Notes under the pieces: generated by a model | The model's input: the letters and a program-made list of their open reading frames with translations, nothing else | Database searches by the model: none | Told to the model about the DNA's origin: nothing | DNA from: UBA8949 sp942493365 | Lineage (GTDB): Bacteria > Bacillota > Clostridia > Saccharofermentanales > UBA5734 | Reading direction: 5' to 3' | Assembly: GCA_942493365.1 (NCBI GenBank) | Contig: OW818697.1 | Span: 1,736,001-1,800,000, forward strand | DNA: 64,000 bases | Part shown: positions 32,401 through 41,051 of the stretch, one piece after another | Layout of the letters: every line of letters starts with the position of its first letter | Position numbering within the stretch: the stretch's first letter is position 1 | Made by a program: the position numbers and the translations under genes

Positions 32401-33851
32401 ATCTGTCGCCTCCAGGCTTGCGGATAGAGGTTTTTCATCAGGCCAGGGCCCATGGTTTTGCACCAGCCGAGCGGCCAGGCCTGTGCGCCGCTGCTCAGGA
32501 CAACAGCGGCAAAACCGCTTGGACTGGACGTATCCGGGTTTTCGATGGTCAGGGTTTCCCCGCGCAGATAGCGGCGGATCAGATCGGACGACGGCGTGCC
32601 AGCCAGCGTGTGGCGCAGATCCTGCGGGGTCAGGCTGAATAGGAAGGCTTGTGAGGGTTCAAAAACCGCTGACTTGTCACGCAATTCACGGACCTGCCCG
32701 AGGAACAGCCCGGTCTTGACCATTTTCAGATTCGCCAGTGCCGCGCCAGGCGGCAGCAGATGCAGGCAGTTGCGCTCGAAGCGGCGCCGGCCGTTGTCCG
32801 TCCAGGCCTTCAATTTTTGCTGCCCGACTTCAGACAGGGTGCTGGCGCAGAAGCGATCGAATGCCGCCCAGGCCGCCAAACCAGGCAATGTCGGCGTTTC
32901 AGCCGGATAGGGCAATACACCTTCCCGGCTCGTCATGTCATCCTTCGGCTTGCTGAGCCTGGCGCAGAAGTGACCGTCGCCGTCGACCCTGTGCGGCCAG
33001 ATTCGGGCCGTTCGCGTCATAGCCGGTGATACCGACAGGCCATTGTCAATGCCAGGCACTTTGGCGATCGGTTCAATCTGACAGTCAACTTGCTCGGTCA
33101 GCCAGAGGATCATCTCCTCATTTTCCGCCAGCGAAAAAGTGCAAGTCGAATAAACCAAGCTGCCGCCGGGCTTGAGCATGGTCCAGGCCGCCAGCAAAAT
33201 ACCGCGCTGCAGCGCGGTGCAGTGATCACTGCCGTAGGCTTGCCAACTGTCCATGGCCCCTGGGTCGCGGCGGAACATCCCCGACCCCGAGCAGGGTGCG
33301 TCAACCAGAATGCGATCAAAATAGGCCGGCAAGCGGTCGGCCAGCCGCTCAGGGGTTTCCTGGGAAATGATGGCGTTGCGGCAGCCAGTCAGCTCAACGT
33401 TGTGCAAAAGCGCCCGCGCGCGGTCGCTGGAAATCTCGTTGGCCCACAGCAGCCCTTCGCCACGGAGGTCAGCGGCGATGCGGCAGCTTTTACCCCCCGG
33501 CGCGGCGCACAGGTCAAGGATGCGCTCGCCCGGTTTCGCCCCGAGAACGATGGCTGGCAGCATGGCGCTGGGTTCTTGAATATAGTATAGCCCCGCCGAG
33601 TGCCAGGGCAGTTTGCCCGGCTGAAAATCCAAGGGCAGATAAAAGCCGTCGTCCGACCACGGGACCGGCTTCAGGTTATGATTGAGCAGAACGCGTAGCG
33701 CTGCGGCGTCGATTTTCAGGGTGTTGGCACGCAGTCCAGCCAGCGGCTTTTCGGCAAACGAAGCCAGAAACAAAGGCCATTCTCCACTGCGGCCGAAGCG
33801 ATCGAATAAGTCTTGCATTTCCTGGGCAAAGGCCGGCGGCAGGCTTCTCAT
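32397..33851 (-). CDS. RsmF/RsmB-type rRNA m5C methyltransferase
   Basis: The 484-residue protein is a NOL1/NOP2/Sun-family RNA cytosine-5 methyltransferase. It has LDLCAAPGGKSCRIA (SAM), the catalytic motifs DAPCSGSGMFRRD and YSTCTFSLAENE, and a C-terminal PUA-like domain (about 400-484). The length and C-terminal domain fit RsmF (YebU) more than RsmB. Its ATG overlaps the peptidase stop by 4 bases. Confidence 0.88.
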   Translation of the reverse strand: MRSLPPAFAQEMQDLFDRFGRSGEWPLFLASFAEKPLAGLRANTLKIDAAALRVLLNHNLKPVPWSDDGFYLPLDFQPGKLPWHSAGLYYIQEPSAMLPAIVLGAKPGERILDLCAAPGGKSCRIAADLRGEGLLWANEISSDRARALLHNVELTGCRNAIISQETPERLADRLPAYFDRILVDAPCSGSGMFRRDPGAMDSWQAYGSDHCTALQRGILLAAWTMLKPGGSLVYSTCTFSLAENEEMILWLTEQVDCQIEPIAKVPGIDNGLSVSPAMTRTARIWPHRVDGDGHFCARLSKPKDDMTSREGVLPYPAETPTLPGLAAWAAFDRFCASTLSEVGQQKLKAWTDNGRRRFERNCLHLLPPGAALANLKMVKTGLFLGQVRELRDKSAVFEPSQAFLFSLTPQDLRHTLAGTPSSDLIRRYLRGETLTIENPDTSSPSGFAAVVLSSGAQAWPLGWCKTMGPGLMKNLYPQAWRRQI

Positions 33852-35542
33852 AGGTCGAGAAAACTGCTGGCGGCGTACGCCACGCGTTTGATGGTACCGC
33901 TCTCAAAGGGCGAAGCCAGCCCGGCCATTTCCAGCAGATTTTTGAAGGTTTCGCGACCACCCAGACCACAGAGCTGATCATAGCATTGCCAGGCTTTCTC
34001 GGGTGACGTTTTGCTCGAACGCCACAAATCCAGCGAGACCAACTGCGCCAGGACATAATCGATATAATAAAAGGGTGCAACAAAGATGTGCGCTTTCATC
34101 TGCCAGGCACCGCCCTTTTTCAAGAAGGGCGCCTCGTCATAACGAACATCCGGCATGTAGATTTTCTCGAGCTCGCGCCAGGTTCGATAGCGCAGCTCCG
34201 CCGTCATATCCGGCTGATCGTAGATTCTGTGCTGGAATTCGTCGACCAGGCAGCCATAGGGAATAAACAGCAGCGCTTGCGTCATATGCATCAGGGTGTA
34301 GTTCTCAGCATCCGCGCCAAAAAATGGTTTGATGTGATTGTAACCAAACAGTTCCATGGTGGTGGAATGAATTTCACAGACATCCATGGTCGGTTCAATA
34401 TACTCCATCAAGGTCATGTTCTCCATGCTGCGCAACGTGGCATAGGCATGCCCCGCTTCATGCAGCAGGGTCGAGATGTCATCCGCGGTGCCGCCGGCAT
34501 TCATCAGGATGAAGGGCATGCCGGCATTGATGATGTCGGAGCAGTAGCCGCCGGGCGATTTGTTGACGCGCGGCTGCAAATCGAGATAGCCGCCGTCGAT
34601 CAGGCGCTGGAAAAACGAAGGCTGCTGACGCGTGATATCGCCCAAAATCTGAGCCGTCATCTGCGGGATCGCGGCCAGTTCAGGCATAACCTGCGGGTTG
34701 CCGGCGGGATTCAGACAGGGCAAATCATAATGATTGAGCTCGTCCACACCCAGTCGTCTGCGCTGCAAACGTCGGATTTCGCGCGTCAGGGGGACGATGT
34801 AGCGGACCACCGCTTGACGCAGCGCGTCGATGTGCTCGCGGCCATAATCGAACCGTTCCATGCGCTTATAGCCCAGTTCCGTGAAGGATCTGAGCTTGAG
34901 CTTCTGGCTGATTCGATGCCGGATTGCAACCATCTGATCAAAAAGGCGATCCAAGCTGTCGCCATGCTGTTGATACCAATCCTCGCGGGCGCTGTGCGCT
35001 CGCTGTCGCGTCAGACGGTCCGCTGACTCCAGATGCGGCTCCAGTTCGGCCAGGGTCATGAATGCTTCATCAAAATGAACCGTCGCGCTGGACATCAACT
35101 GGTCAAATGTCGATTCCAAGCGGCTTTCTTCGGCCAGATCTTCCACCACAGCAGCATTGACCGTTTCCTTGAGGTTCTCGGCTTTGCGGAAAATCAGCCG
35201 TCCATAACGATTTTCCAGCTCGGCCCGGTGGCGCGAATTCAGCATCGTCGAATAGAAGCTCTGGACCAGCAACGCGACGCGCGCGTCGGTCTGATCATAA
35301 TAGGCTTGTTCGTCGCTGTAGAAGGCGTCATCGGTATGACAGTCATGGCGAATGCGGGCGATGGCTGATTGCGTGGCATACAGTCGAAGCGCCGCCTGCA
35401 TATCCTGGACGGTCTGAGCCGCCGCGGCCGGATTGACAGCAATGCGCAGATGCAGTCGGGCTTTGCGTAGTTCGGCGGCGATAAATTCATAACCAACCCG
35501 CTGGTAGACCAGTTTGTCAAACGAGCTCGTCTTCGCGGTCAT
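33848..35542 (-). CDS. M3-family oligoendopeptidase F
   Basis: The 564-residue zinc peptidase has the HExxH site as LLHEAGHAYAT, with a glutamate ligand in EIHSTTMEL downstream, and the M3 features FGYNHI and GGAWQ. It should cleave short peptides in the cytoplasm; no signal peptide is seen. The ATG follows AAAGGATG, 5 bases after argS. Substrate preference unknown. Confidence 0.9.
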   Translation of the reverse strand: MTAKTSSFDKLVYQRVGYEFIAAELRKARLHLRIAVNPAAAAQTVQDMQAALRLYATQSAIARIRHDCHTDDAFYSDEQAYYDQTDARVALLVQSFYSTMLNSRHRAELENRYGRLIFRKAENLKETVNAAVVEDLAEESRLESTFDQLMSSATVHFDEAFMTLAELEPHLESADRLTRQRAHSAREDWYQQHGDSLDRLFDQMVAIRHRISQKLKLRSFTELGYKRMERFDYGREHIDALRQAVVRYIVPLTREIRRLQRRRLGVDELNHYDLPCLNPAGNPQVMPELAAIPQMTAQILGDITRQQPSFFQRLIDGGYLDLQPRVNKSPGGYCSDIINAGMPFILMNAGGTADDISTLLHEAGHAYATLRSMENMTLMEYIEPTMDVCEIHSTTMELFGYNHIKPFFGADAENYTLMHMTQALLFIPYGCLVDEFQHRIYDQPDMTAELRYRTWRELEKIYMPDVRYDEAPFLKKGGAWQMKAHIFVAPFYYIDYVLAQLVSLDLWRSSKTSPEKAWQCYDQLCGLGGRETFKNLLEMAGLASPFESGTIKRVAYAASSFLDL

Positions 35543-35547
35543 TTGGG

Positions 35548-37287
35548 TTACATCCTTTCGACAGCGGCAATGCCAACCAGATCAAGGCCCGTGCGAATGC
35601 CCAGGCAGACGGCCTGCAGCAGCGCGAGGCGCGCCTGACGAACCTTCGGGTCGGCCGTGCCCAGAATGGATTCGGAGTTGTAGTATTTGTTGAAGGTTCT
35701 GGCCAATAACGTGATCTGGCGGACCAGCATATAGGGTTCGTTGGCCTCGGCAGCCTTGCGGATAGCGTCTGGGAACCCGTCCAGGAGCTTGGCCAGGGCA
35801 AATTCATCATCGTGGTCGAGCACGCTGAGCTCATCCTGGGTCAAGGTTTGCTCGCTGGCCAGATCGCCGGCATTTTCAGCTTTGCGCAGAATGCTGCGGG
35901 CTCGGGCGTAGGTGTACTGAACATAGGGCGCGGAGTCGCCATCAAAATCCAGCATGTCGCTCCAGGAGAAAATGATGTCGCGGTCACGGCCATTTTTCAG
36001 GAACGTGTAGACCACGGCACCCAAGCCCAGTTTCTCGGCAACCTCACGCATTTCGGGTTCGGCCATGTCGGAGCCGCGCAATTCAGCATTTTGACGAATG
36101 ATTTCCAGGGTCTTGTCGACGCTTTCGTCGAGCAGTTCTGATAGAAAAATCATATCACCGCTGCGGGTCGACAACTTGCGGTCGGGAAATTTGACCAGAC
36201 CAAAACCGACATGCTCGCATTGATCGGCCTCCGCAACGCCGGCTTTTCGGAGTACAGCGAACACCTGCTGGAAATGGAGCGCTTGCGGTGTGCCGACCAC
36301 GTAAATGTTTTTGAAAAAATGATAGGCCTTGATCCGGTACAACACTGCGGCGATGTCGCGGGACGCATAAATGGTGGTGCCGTCGGACTTGAGGATGATG
36401 CAGGGCGGCAAGCCGTATTCATCCAGCATCACCACCTGCGCGCCATTGCTTTCGATCAGTAGGCCTTTCTGCTGCAGCATACTGACGACGGCCGGGATTT
36501 GATCGGAATAGAAACTCTCGCCATTGTAATTATCAAATTCAACACCCAAACGCTTGTAGACGTCGGCAAATTCTTTGAGACTCAGATCCTTGAAACGCTG
36601 CCACAGGGCCTTCTCTGCCGCCGAGCCCGCTTCGAGCAGTCGGAAGGCATCGCGCGCCTGCACATCAAGTTCGGGATTGCTGGTGGCTTCTTCGTGAAAT
36701 TTGACGTAGATGCGCAGCAATTCTTTGATCGGCTGACGCGCCAGCGCCGCTTCATCGATCCACAGGCGGCTGGCCACGATCAGCTTGCCGAATTGCGTGC
36801 CATAATCGCCGAGGTGATTCATGCGCACGACCGTATAGCCCAGGCGGTCGTAGATGTTGGCCAGGGCATGCCCCAGGATCGTGGTAAAGGCATGGCCCAC
36901 ATGAAAGGGCTTGGCAATGTTGGGCGATGAAAACTCGACAATGACCGTCTTGCCGTTGCCTTCCGCCGACGCGCCCAGGCGGTCGCCGACCGACAGCGTC
37001 TGGCGGATGACCTGGCCGATGAACTGGGAACGGTTAATGAAAAAGTTGAGATAACCGCCAACGGCCTGCGTTTTTTCGGTTGCCGACAGCGTGGCGGCTG
37101 CCTTTTGCGCCAGGTCGGCGGCAATTTGCGGTGGCGCCTGGCGCAGCGTACGCGCCAATTGAAAACAAGGAAAAGCGAAATCTCCGAGCGTCGGCTGCGG
37201 GGGAATCTCCATCCAACTGTCAATTTGTTCAGCGGAGACACCGGTTTCGCCAGCCAGCCACTTTACGATAATCGCCCGATAATCCAT
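35548..37287 (-). CDS. argS: Arginyl-tRNA synthetase
   Basis: The 579-residue class I synthetase has the N-terminal Add-1 domain, the HIGH-like motif in SSPNIAKPFHVGHAFTT, the KLSTRSG loop in place of KMSKS and a C-terminal anticodon-binding DALR domain ending GIRTGLDLVGI. The start at 37287 has GGAGG; an 11-codon extension lacks support. A promoter lies at 37320-37348, and a peptidase and two methyltransferases follow in the same direction. Confidence 0.96.
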   Translation of the reverse strand: MDYRAIIVKWLAGETGVSAEQIDSWMEIPPQPTLGDFAFPCFQLARTLRQAPPQIAADLAQKAAATLSATEKTQAVGGYLNFFINRSQFIGQVIRQTLSVGDRLGASAEGNGKTVIVEFSSPNIAKPFHVGHAFTTILGHALANIYDRLGYTVVRMNHLGDYGTQFGKLIVASRLWIDEAALARQPIKELLRIYVKFHEEATSNPELDVQARDAFRLLEAGSAAEKALWQRFKDLSLKEFADVYKRLGVEFDNYNGESFYSDQIPAVVSMLQQKGLLIESNGAQVVMLDEYGLPPCIILKSDGTTIYASRDIAAVLYRIKAYHFFKNIYVVGTPQALHFQQVFAVLRKAGVAEADQCEHVGFGLVKFPDRKLSTRSGDMIFLSELLDESVDKTLEIIRQNAELRGSDMAEPEMREVAEKLGLGAVVYTFLKNGRDRDIIFSWSDMLDFDGDSAPYVQYTYARARSILRKAENAGDLASEQTLTQDELSVLDHDDEFALAKLLDGFPDAIRKAAEANEPYMLVRQITLLARTFNKYYNSESILGTADPKVRQARLALLQAVCLGIRTGLDLVGIAAVERM

Positions 37288-37319
37288 TAATGTCCTCCAA
37301 AAAATAGCTTCGTTTATCA

Positions 37320-37348
37320 AGAATAGTAGAAAAGGCCTGTTTTGTCTA
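37320..37348 (-). promoter_or_regulatory. Promoter for argS
   Basis: On the minus strand TAGACA, a 17-base spacer and TATTCT stand about 33 bases before the ATG. Further up, an 11-base palindrome TGTGT-G-ACACA (37374-37384) lies just after the phosphofructokinase stop. Confidence 0.45.
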
Positions 37349-37386
37349 GGAGAAAGTCAGGCGAATAACTCTTGTGTGACACATGT

Positions 37387-38484
37387 TCAGACCGGCGGCG
37401 CGTCACCAAAAGACAACCCCATCGCCCGACCCGCGATCACCCGCGGGCTGTCAAGCGGCACCAGCCTGGGCTGGTCTGGCTGCTCAACGAGCAGCACCGG
37501 CTTGACTTGGTCATCTTTGATGCCGATCAAATAGCCGTATTCGTTGTCGATTATCTTCTGCGCAATTTGGGTTCCGAGCAGCGTTGCCAAAACCCGGTCA
37601 CAAGAGTTGGGTGATCCGCCGCGCTGGAAATGGCCGGGTACGGTCACGCGGATTTCCTGATTGACAATTTGCCCGAGTTCCTCGGCCAAATGCCAGGCGA
37701 CCGACTGACAAGGCCAGGTTGCCCGCAGCTTTTGCAGCGCATCCTTGGCTAATGTATTTTCTTCAATGGAAACCGCGCCCTCGGCGACAACGATGATCGT
37801 ATACCGCTTTTGCCGCAACTGACGAAGTTCAATCGCCTGCGCGACCAGATTGATGTTGTACGGAAGCTCTGGAATCAAGATCACATCAGCTCCACCGGCC
37901 AGGCCGCCATTCAAGGCTAGCCAGCCGGAATCGTGGCCCATGGTCTCGATGATAAAGACACGTCCATGCGAGGTGGCGGTCGAATGGATGCTGTCGATCA
38001 CGGTCGAGATAATCTGGCTGGCACTCAAAAAGCCGATCGATACGTCTGATCCGGCGATGTCGTTGTTGATGGTCATGGGCAGCGTCAACACCGGGAGCCC
38101 GTTTCGGATCAGCGCTTTGGCCATCGCCTGTGAGCCGTGTCCGCCCAGCACCACAAGGCCTGACAGCTTGAGTTGTTCGAAATTGTTTTTGATGACCGCG
38201 ATGAGCTGTTCGTTTTCCGTGTTGTCTTTGTCGTTATCCCAGTGAACCTGCTGAAACGAACGGCGTGACGAGCCGAGAATCGTACCGCCGATTGTCATGA
38301 TGCCGGAAAAATCCGCATGTTGCATGATTCGGCAATCAGCGTTCAGCAAGCCGGCAAAACCATCGTTAAACCCGACCAATTCAATTTCCGGATTGGCAAC
38401 GTACAGGACTTTTGCTATTGCGCGCAGGGCTGTGTTGAGTCCTTGGCAGTCGCCGCCGCTGGTGAGCAGTCCGATTCTTTGCAT
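37387..38484 (-). CDS. 6-phosphofructokinase homologue with altered catalytic residues
   Basis: The 365-residue protein has the PfkA fold: LTSGGDCQGLNTALRAI, ILGSSRR, SHGRVFIIETMG and VPGHFQRGGSPNSCDR. Three key positions differ from the E. coli enzyme: GGDGS is GGHGS (Asp103 to His), TIDND is TINND (catalytic base Asp127 to Asn) and MGR is MGH (Arg171). The glycine that marks ATP rather than PPi enzymes is kept. It could be a poor or regulatory homologue, or act on another substrate. The ATG has a strong AAGGAGGG site. Confidence 0.8.
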   Translation of the reverse strand: MQRIGLLTSGGDCQGLNTALRAIAKVLYVANPEIELVGFNDGFAGLLNADCRIMQHADFSGIMTIGGTILGSSRRSFQQVHWDNDKDNTENEQLIAVIKNNFEQLKLSGLVVLGGHGSQAMAKALIRNGLPVLTLPMTINNDIAGSDVSIGFLSASQIISTVIDSIHSTATSHGRVFIIETMGHDSGWLALNGGLAGGADVILIPELPYNINLVAQAIELRQLRQKRYTIIVVAEGAVSIEENTLAKDALQKLRATWPCQSVAWHLAEELGQIVNQEIRVTVPGHFQRGGSPNSCDRVLATLLGTQIAQKIIDNEYGYLIGIKDDQVKPVLLVEQPDQPRLVPLDSPRVIAGRAMGLSFGDAPPV

Positions 38485-38529
38485 CGCCTTCGCCCTCCTT
38501 TTTTATTTCAAATATCATTATACACCAAT

Positions 38530-38541
38530 TGATGTACATCA
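38530..38541. promoter_or_regulatory. Perfect 12-bp palindrome in the pfk/NYN intergenic region
   Basis: TGATGTACATCA is fully symmetrical and lies 12 bases upstream of a minus-strand TATAAT (38518-38523) that serves the phosphofructokinase gene, and about 43 bases before the divergent NYN gene start. It is placed like an operator for either gene. The regulator is unknown. Confidence 0.4.
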
Positions 38542-38583
38542 TCAGAAAAATAAAGTAAACTAAAGGAAAGGAAGTGAACAGAT

Positions 38584-39381
38584 ATGAACAATTTTCAGGA
38601 TAATATTAGTGAAATTCGATTGGCCGTCCTGATCGACGCCGATAACGTTTCACATCAGAATATCAAGGGTATGATGGAAGAAATCGCCCGCTACGGCAAC
38701 CCGACGATCAAGCGAATTTACGGCGACTGGACCCGGCCCAATCTCGGTGGTTGGAAGTCGCTGCTCTTGGATTATGCCATTACGCCGATCCAGCAGTTTT
38801 GCTATACCGTCGGCAAAAATGCCACCGATTCGGCTCTGATTATCGACGCCATGGACATTCTCTACGCCGAAAAGGCCGATGGTTTCTGTCTGGTCTCCAG
38901 CGACAGCGACTTTACTCGCCTGGCGACACGGCTGCGTGAGGCCGGCAAAACGGTCTACGGCATCGGCGAGCAAAAGACGCCCAATGCCTTTATCGCCGCT
39001 TGCGACAAATTTATCTATCTGGAAATCCTGGCTGAGTCCGGCCGCGAGGAAGTCGATCTGCCCGCAACGCAGCAGGATCAGAAGCCCTCGAAGCAGCCAG
39101 CCGCCAGCACAAAAAAGACCACCATCAAAAAGATCGGTCCAGAGGTCATCAAGCTGATTTCCTCCACAATCAGTGATGTTGAGGACGAGAACGGCTGGGC
39201 TTATCTGGGTGAAGTTGGCAGTCTGCTGCTGAAAAAGCAGCCGTCGTTTGACCCACGCAATTTTGGCTTTGAAAAACTGACACCCATGATCAAGTCAATC
39301 GGACTTTATGAGATAGATGTGCGCGAGACCGGCCACAAGTCCTCCAAGCATATTTACATCAGGATCAAAAGCAAAGCCTAA
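38584..39381 (+). CDS. NYN nuclease with OST-HTH/LOTUS domain
   Basis: The 265-residue protein has an N-terminal NYN/DUF88 PIN-like domain with the acidic site (VLIDADNVS, YGDWTRP, NATDSALIIDAMD, VSSDSDFTRLATRLREAG), a lysine-rich linker (about 160-185) and a C-terminal OST-HTH/LOTUS domain (VIKLISSTISDVE ... YLGEVGSLLLKKQPSFDPRNFG). It is likely a cytoplasmic RNase that is guided by the LOTUS domain, which binds RNA in other systems. It ends 4 bases into the convergent methyltransferase gene. Confidence 0.9.
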   Translation: MNNFQDNISEIRLAVLIDADNVSHQNIKGMMEEIARYGNPTIKRIYGDWTRPNLGGWKSLLLDYAITPIQQFCYTVGKNATDSALIIDAMDILYAEKADGFCLVSSDSDFTRLATRLREAGKTVYGIGEQKTPNAFIAACDKFIYLEILAESGREEVDLPATQQDQKPSKQPAASTKKTTIKKIGPEVIKLISSTISDVEDENGWAYLGEVGSLLLKKQPSFDPRNFGFEKLTPMIKSIGLYEIDVRETGHKSSKHIYIRIKSKA

Positions 39382-39995
39382 GCCTGTCCCTGCTTGCGCC
39401 GCAGTTTTTTCGATAAATGATCCGATGAATTTGGCCGAATCTGCCTGGCGGGTTTGGCCAAACGCTTTTCCGCATTGAAAACAAAATAGCCATCAATTTC
39501 GGCAATCTGCACCCCGCCAAAGATCGCAATCAGCTTGTTTTTGTACCAGTCCTTGCGCTTGGTCACCATCAGCAGACGGCCGCCAAGTGCCAGTTTGCGA
39601 TAACCGTCTTCGATGAAGTGTTTCGGCACGGCAAAATCGACATGGTAGGGCGGGTTGGACAGGATCAGCGTGAAGTCATGGTCCTCGATTTGCGCGAGGC
39701 CGTCACTTTGCAGGATGCGCACCCCTTCACAGCCGTTGAGGGCAGCGTTTCTGCCGGCCAGCGCGACCGCCTCCGCCGCGATGTCGCATAGTACCACCCG
39801 CTCCAGTCCGATCGTCTTGGCCGCCAGAATGCCGACCACCCCATAGCCGCAGCCCAGATCGAGGACTTTGTCGGTCGGCGCGAATGTGACCTGCGCCAAC
39901 ATGGCCAAAGTGCCCTGATCAATCGCAGACGGCGAAAAGACCAGCGGACTGGTTTCGAAGGTGAGGGATATGCCCTTGATCTGTGTTTCAATCAT
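39378..39995 (-). CDS. RsmC-like small methyltransferase
   Basis: The 205-residue protein has the MTS fold with VLDLGCGYGVVGILAA (SAM), LCDIAAEAVALA and the NPPY motif as ILSNPPYH, typical of N-methylation of guanine in rRNA. The family includes RsmC and YbxB. Its ATG overlaps the upstream lipoprotein gene stop by 4 bases. The C-terminal tail is basic. Confidence 0.88.
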   Translation of the reverse strand: MIETQIKGISLTFETSPLVFSPSAIDQGTLAMLAQVTFAPTDKVLDLGCGYGVVGILAAKTIGLERVVLCDIAAEAVALAGRNAALNGCEGVRILQSDGLAQIEDHDFTLILSNPPYHVDFAVPKHFIEDGYRKLALGGRLLMVTKRKDWYKNKLIAIFGGVQIAEIDGYFVFNAEKRLAKPARQIRPNSSDHLSKKLRRKQGQA

Positions 39996-40483
39996 TCTGC
40001 TCTAACGATGATTTTAACAAAGCCCACAGTCACGGTGCTCTCGGTTTTGCTGCCGATGGTCCGGCCAATTGTTTCGATATCCATTTTGAGAATGTACGTC
40101 CCAGCGTCGAGCTCCACAATTTTCGAGAGATTCACCAGCTCGATTTCACTAAAATCATCAGCCATTAACTTGACTAAACTGCATTGGGTATTGGCAGGGA
40201 CGTTAATTGATATTTTGTCTGTCGCTCGGAGCGAAGGAAACTCAGAGGCATAATCCGCGATATCATATTGAAAATTGCCTTCGCCATCCGCGGCGAGCCA
40301 TTCACCAATGCTGTCTTGATATTCTAGAGAATACTTAAATAGCTGAAAAGGTTCAATCGTATCAGTACCGTTCGATAGTGTTAATGTCGATTGATTTTGA
40401 TCAGGAAGTGCAGATTTGCAACCAAAAAGCAGAGTCGAAATCAGGAGTATGATCAATAAAAAGCCAACGTTTTTCTTAACCAT
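39992..40483 (-). CDS. Putative lipoprotein
   Basis: The 163-residue protein has a signal peptide with a lipobox (LLFGC, Cys22), then a beta-rich domain with no family recognised. The ATG has GAGGTG upstream and a perfect minus-strand TATAAT lies at 40538-40543. It is coupled to the RsmC-like gene by a 4-base overlap, an unexpected pair. Function unknown. Confidence 0.82.
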   Translation of the reverse strand: MVKKNVGFLLIILLISTLLFGCKSALPDQNQSTLTLSNGTDTIEPFQLFKYSLEYQDSIGEWLAADGEGNFQYDIADYASEFPSLRATDKISINVPANTQCSLVKLMADDFSEIELVNLSKIVELDAGTYILKMDIETIGRTIGSKTESTVTVGFVKIIVRAE

Positions 40484-40551
40484 AGACTTTCACCTCTTTC
40501 TTTAAGCCTTTAAGTTGTGGCTAGCATTCTTTTAAATATTATAGCATATTT

Positions 40552-40585
40552 AAAGGCTCAACCATTCTGCCAACGGTTGAGCCTT
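40552..40585 (-). terminator. Terminator after tRNA-Pro(UGG)
   Basis: Arms of 11 bases (40575-40585 and 40552-40563) pair as AAGGCTCAACC with GGTTGAGCCTT around an 11-base loop, followed by TTTAAATAT on the minus strand. Confidence 0.8.
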
Positions 40586-40591
40586 CTGATC

Positions 40592-40669
40592 TGGTCGAGG
40601 TGAAGGGACTCGAACCCCCGACATCCTGCTCCCAAAGCAGGCGCGCTAGCCAAACTGCGCTACACCTCG
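40592..40669 (-). tRNA. tRNA-Pro (anticodon UGG)
   Basis: The minus strand gives a full cloverleaf: acceptor CGAGGTG with CACCTCG, anticodon stem CCTGC/GCAGG around TTTGGGA (anticodon TGG), T-arm GGGGGTTCGAGTCCC, and an encoded CCA (40592-40594). It stands alone with its own terminator. Confidence 0.96.
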
Positions 40670-40704
40670 TTATCGTTTCAAGATTATAGCCGAAGACCGA
40701 ACAT

Positions 40705-40733
40705 TTGACAAGACTGCTCATAGATAATAATAT
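40705..40733 (+). promoter_or_regulatory. Sigma-A promoter for the small basic protein
   Basis: A perfect TTGACA, a 17-base spacer and TAATAT lie 31 bases upstream of the GTG start at 40765. Confidence 0.7.
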
Positions 40734-40764
40734 GATTTAGAATTCAATTCAGGAGGTTTCGTCT

Positions 40765-40953
40765 GTGCGCAAACCCCGAAAAAAAACCAAATCGCTGCTC
40801 GATCAGGTTCGCTCCCCGGCTTTTCAGGCTCCGATGGGCGGTGCCGGGCCGCATCGCGATCGCAAAAATGAGTATCGCCGCCAAAAAAGAATGGACGTCA
40901 AGCGGGATGACCCAAGTGAACGCTCCGACACGTCTTCGCCAACTGCGGACTGA
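40765..40953 (+). CDS. Small basic protein, unknown
   Basis: The 62-residue protein starts with GTG behind AGGAGG and a good promoter. It is strongly basic (KPRKKTKSLLD at the start, DRKNEYRRQKRMDVKRDD in the middle) and predicted to be disordered, which suggests nucleic acid or ribosome binding, but no family is recognised. The MFS gene follows after about 100 bases. Confidence 0.7.
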   Translation: MRKPRKKTKSLLDQVRSPAFQAPMGGAGPHRDRKNEYRRQKRMDVKRDDPSERSDTSSPTAD

Positions 40954-41051
40954 TTTTTTGTGACAATTATCATTTGAATTATTTTTATATCATCACTATA
41001 ATATCTAATATTGCTTGGCTCCGAAATCTACGAAAAGGGGGGTCCACATCA

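Noticed and set aside
31276..32427. Open frame of 383 codons antisense to the methyltransferase
   Set aside because: No ribosome site or domain, and the opposite strand has clear SAM motifs and coupled overlaps.
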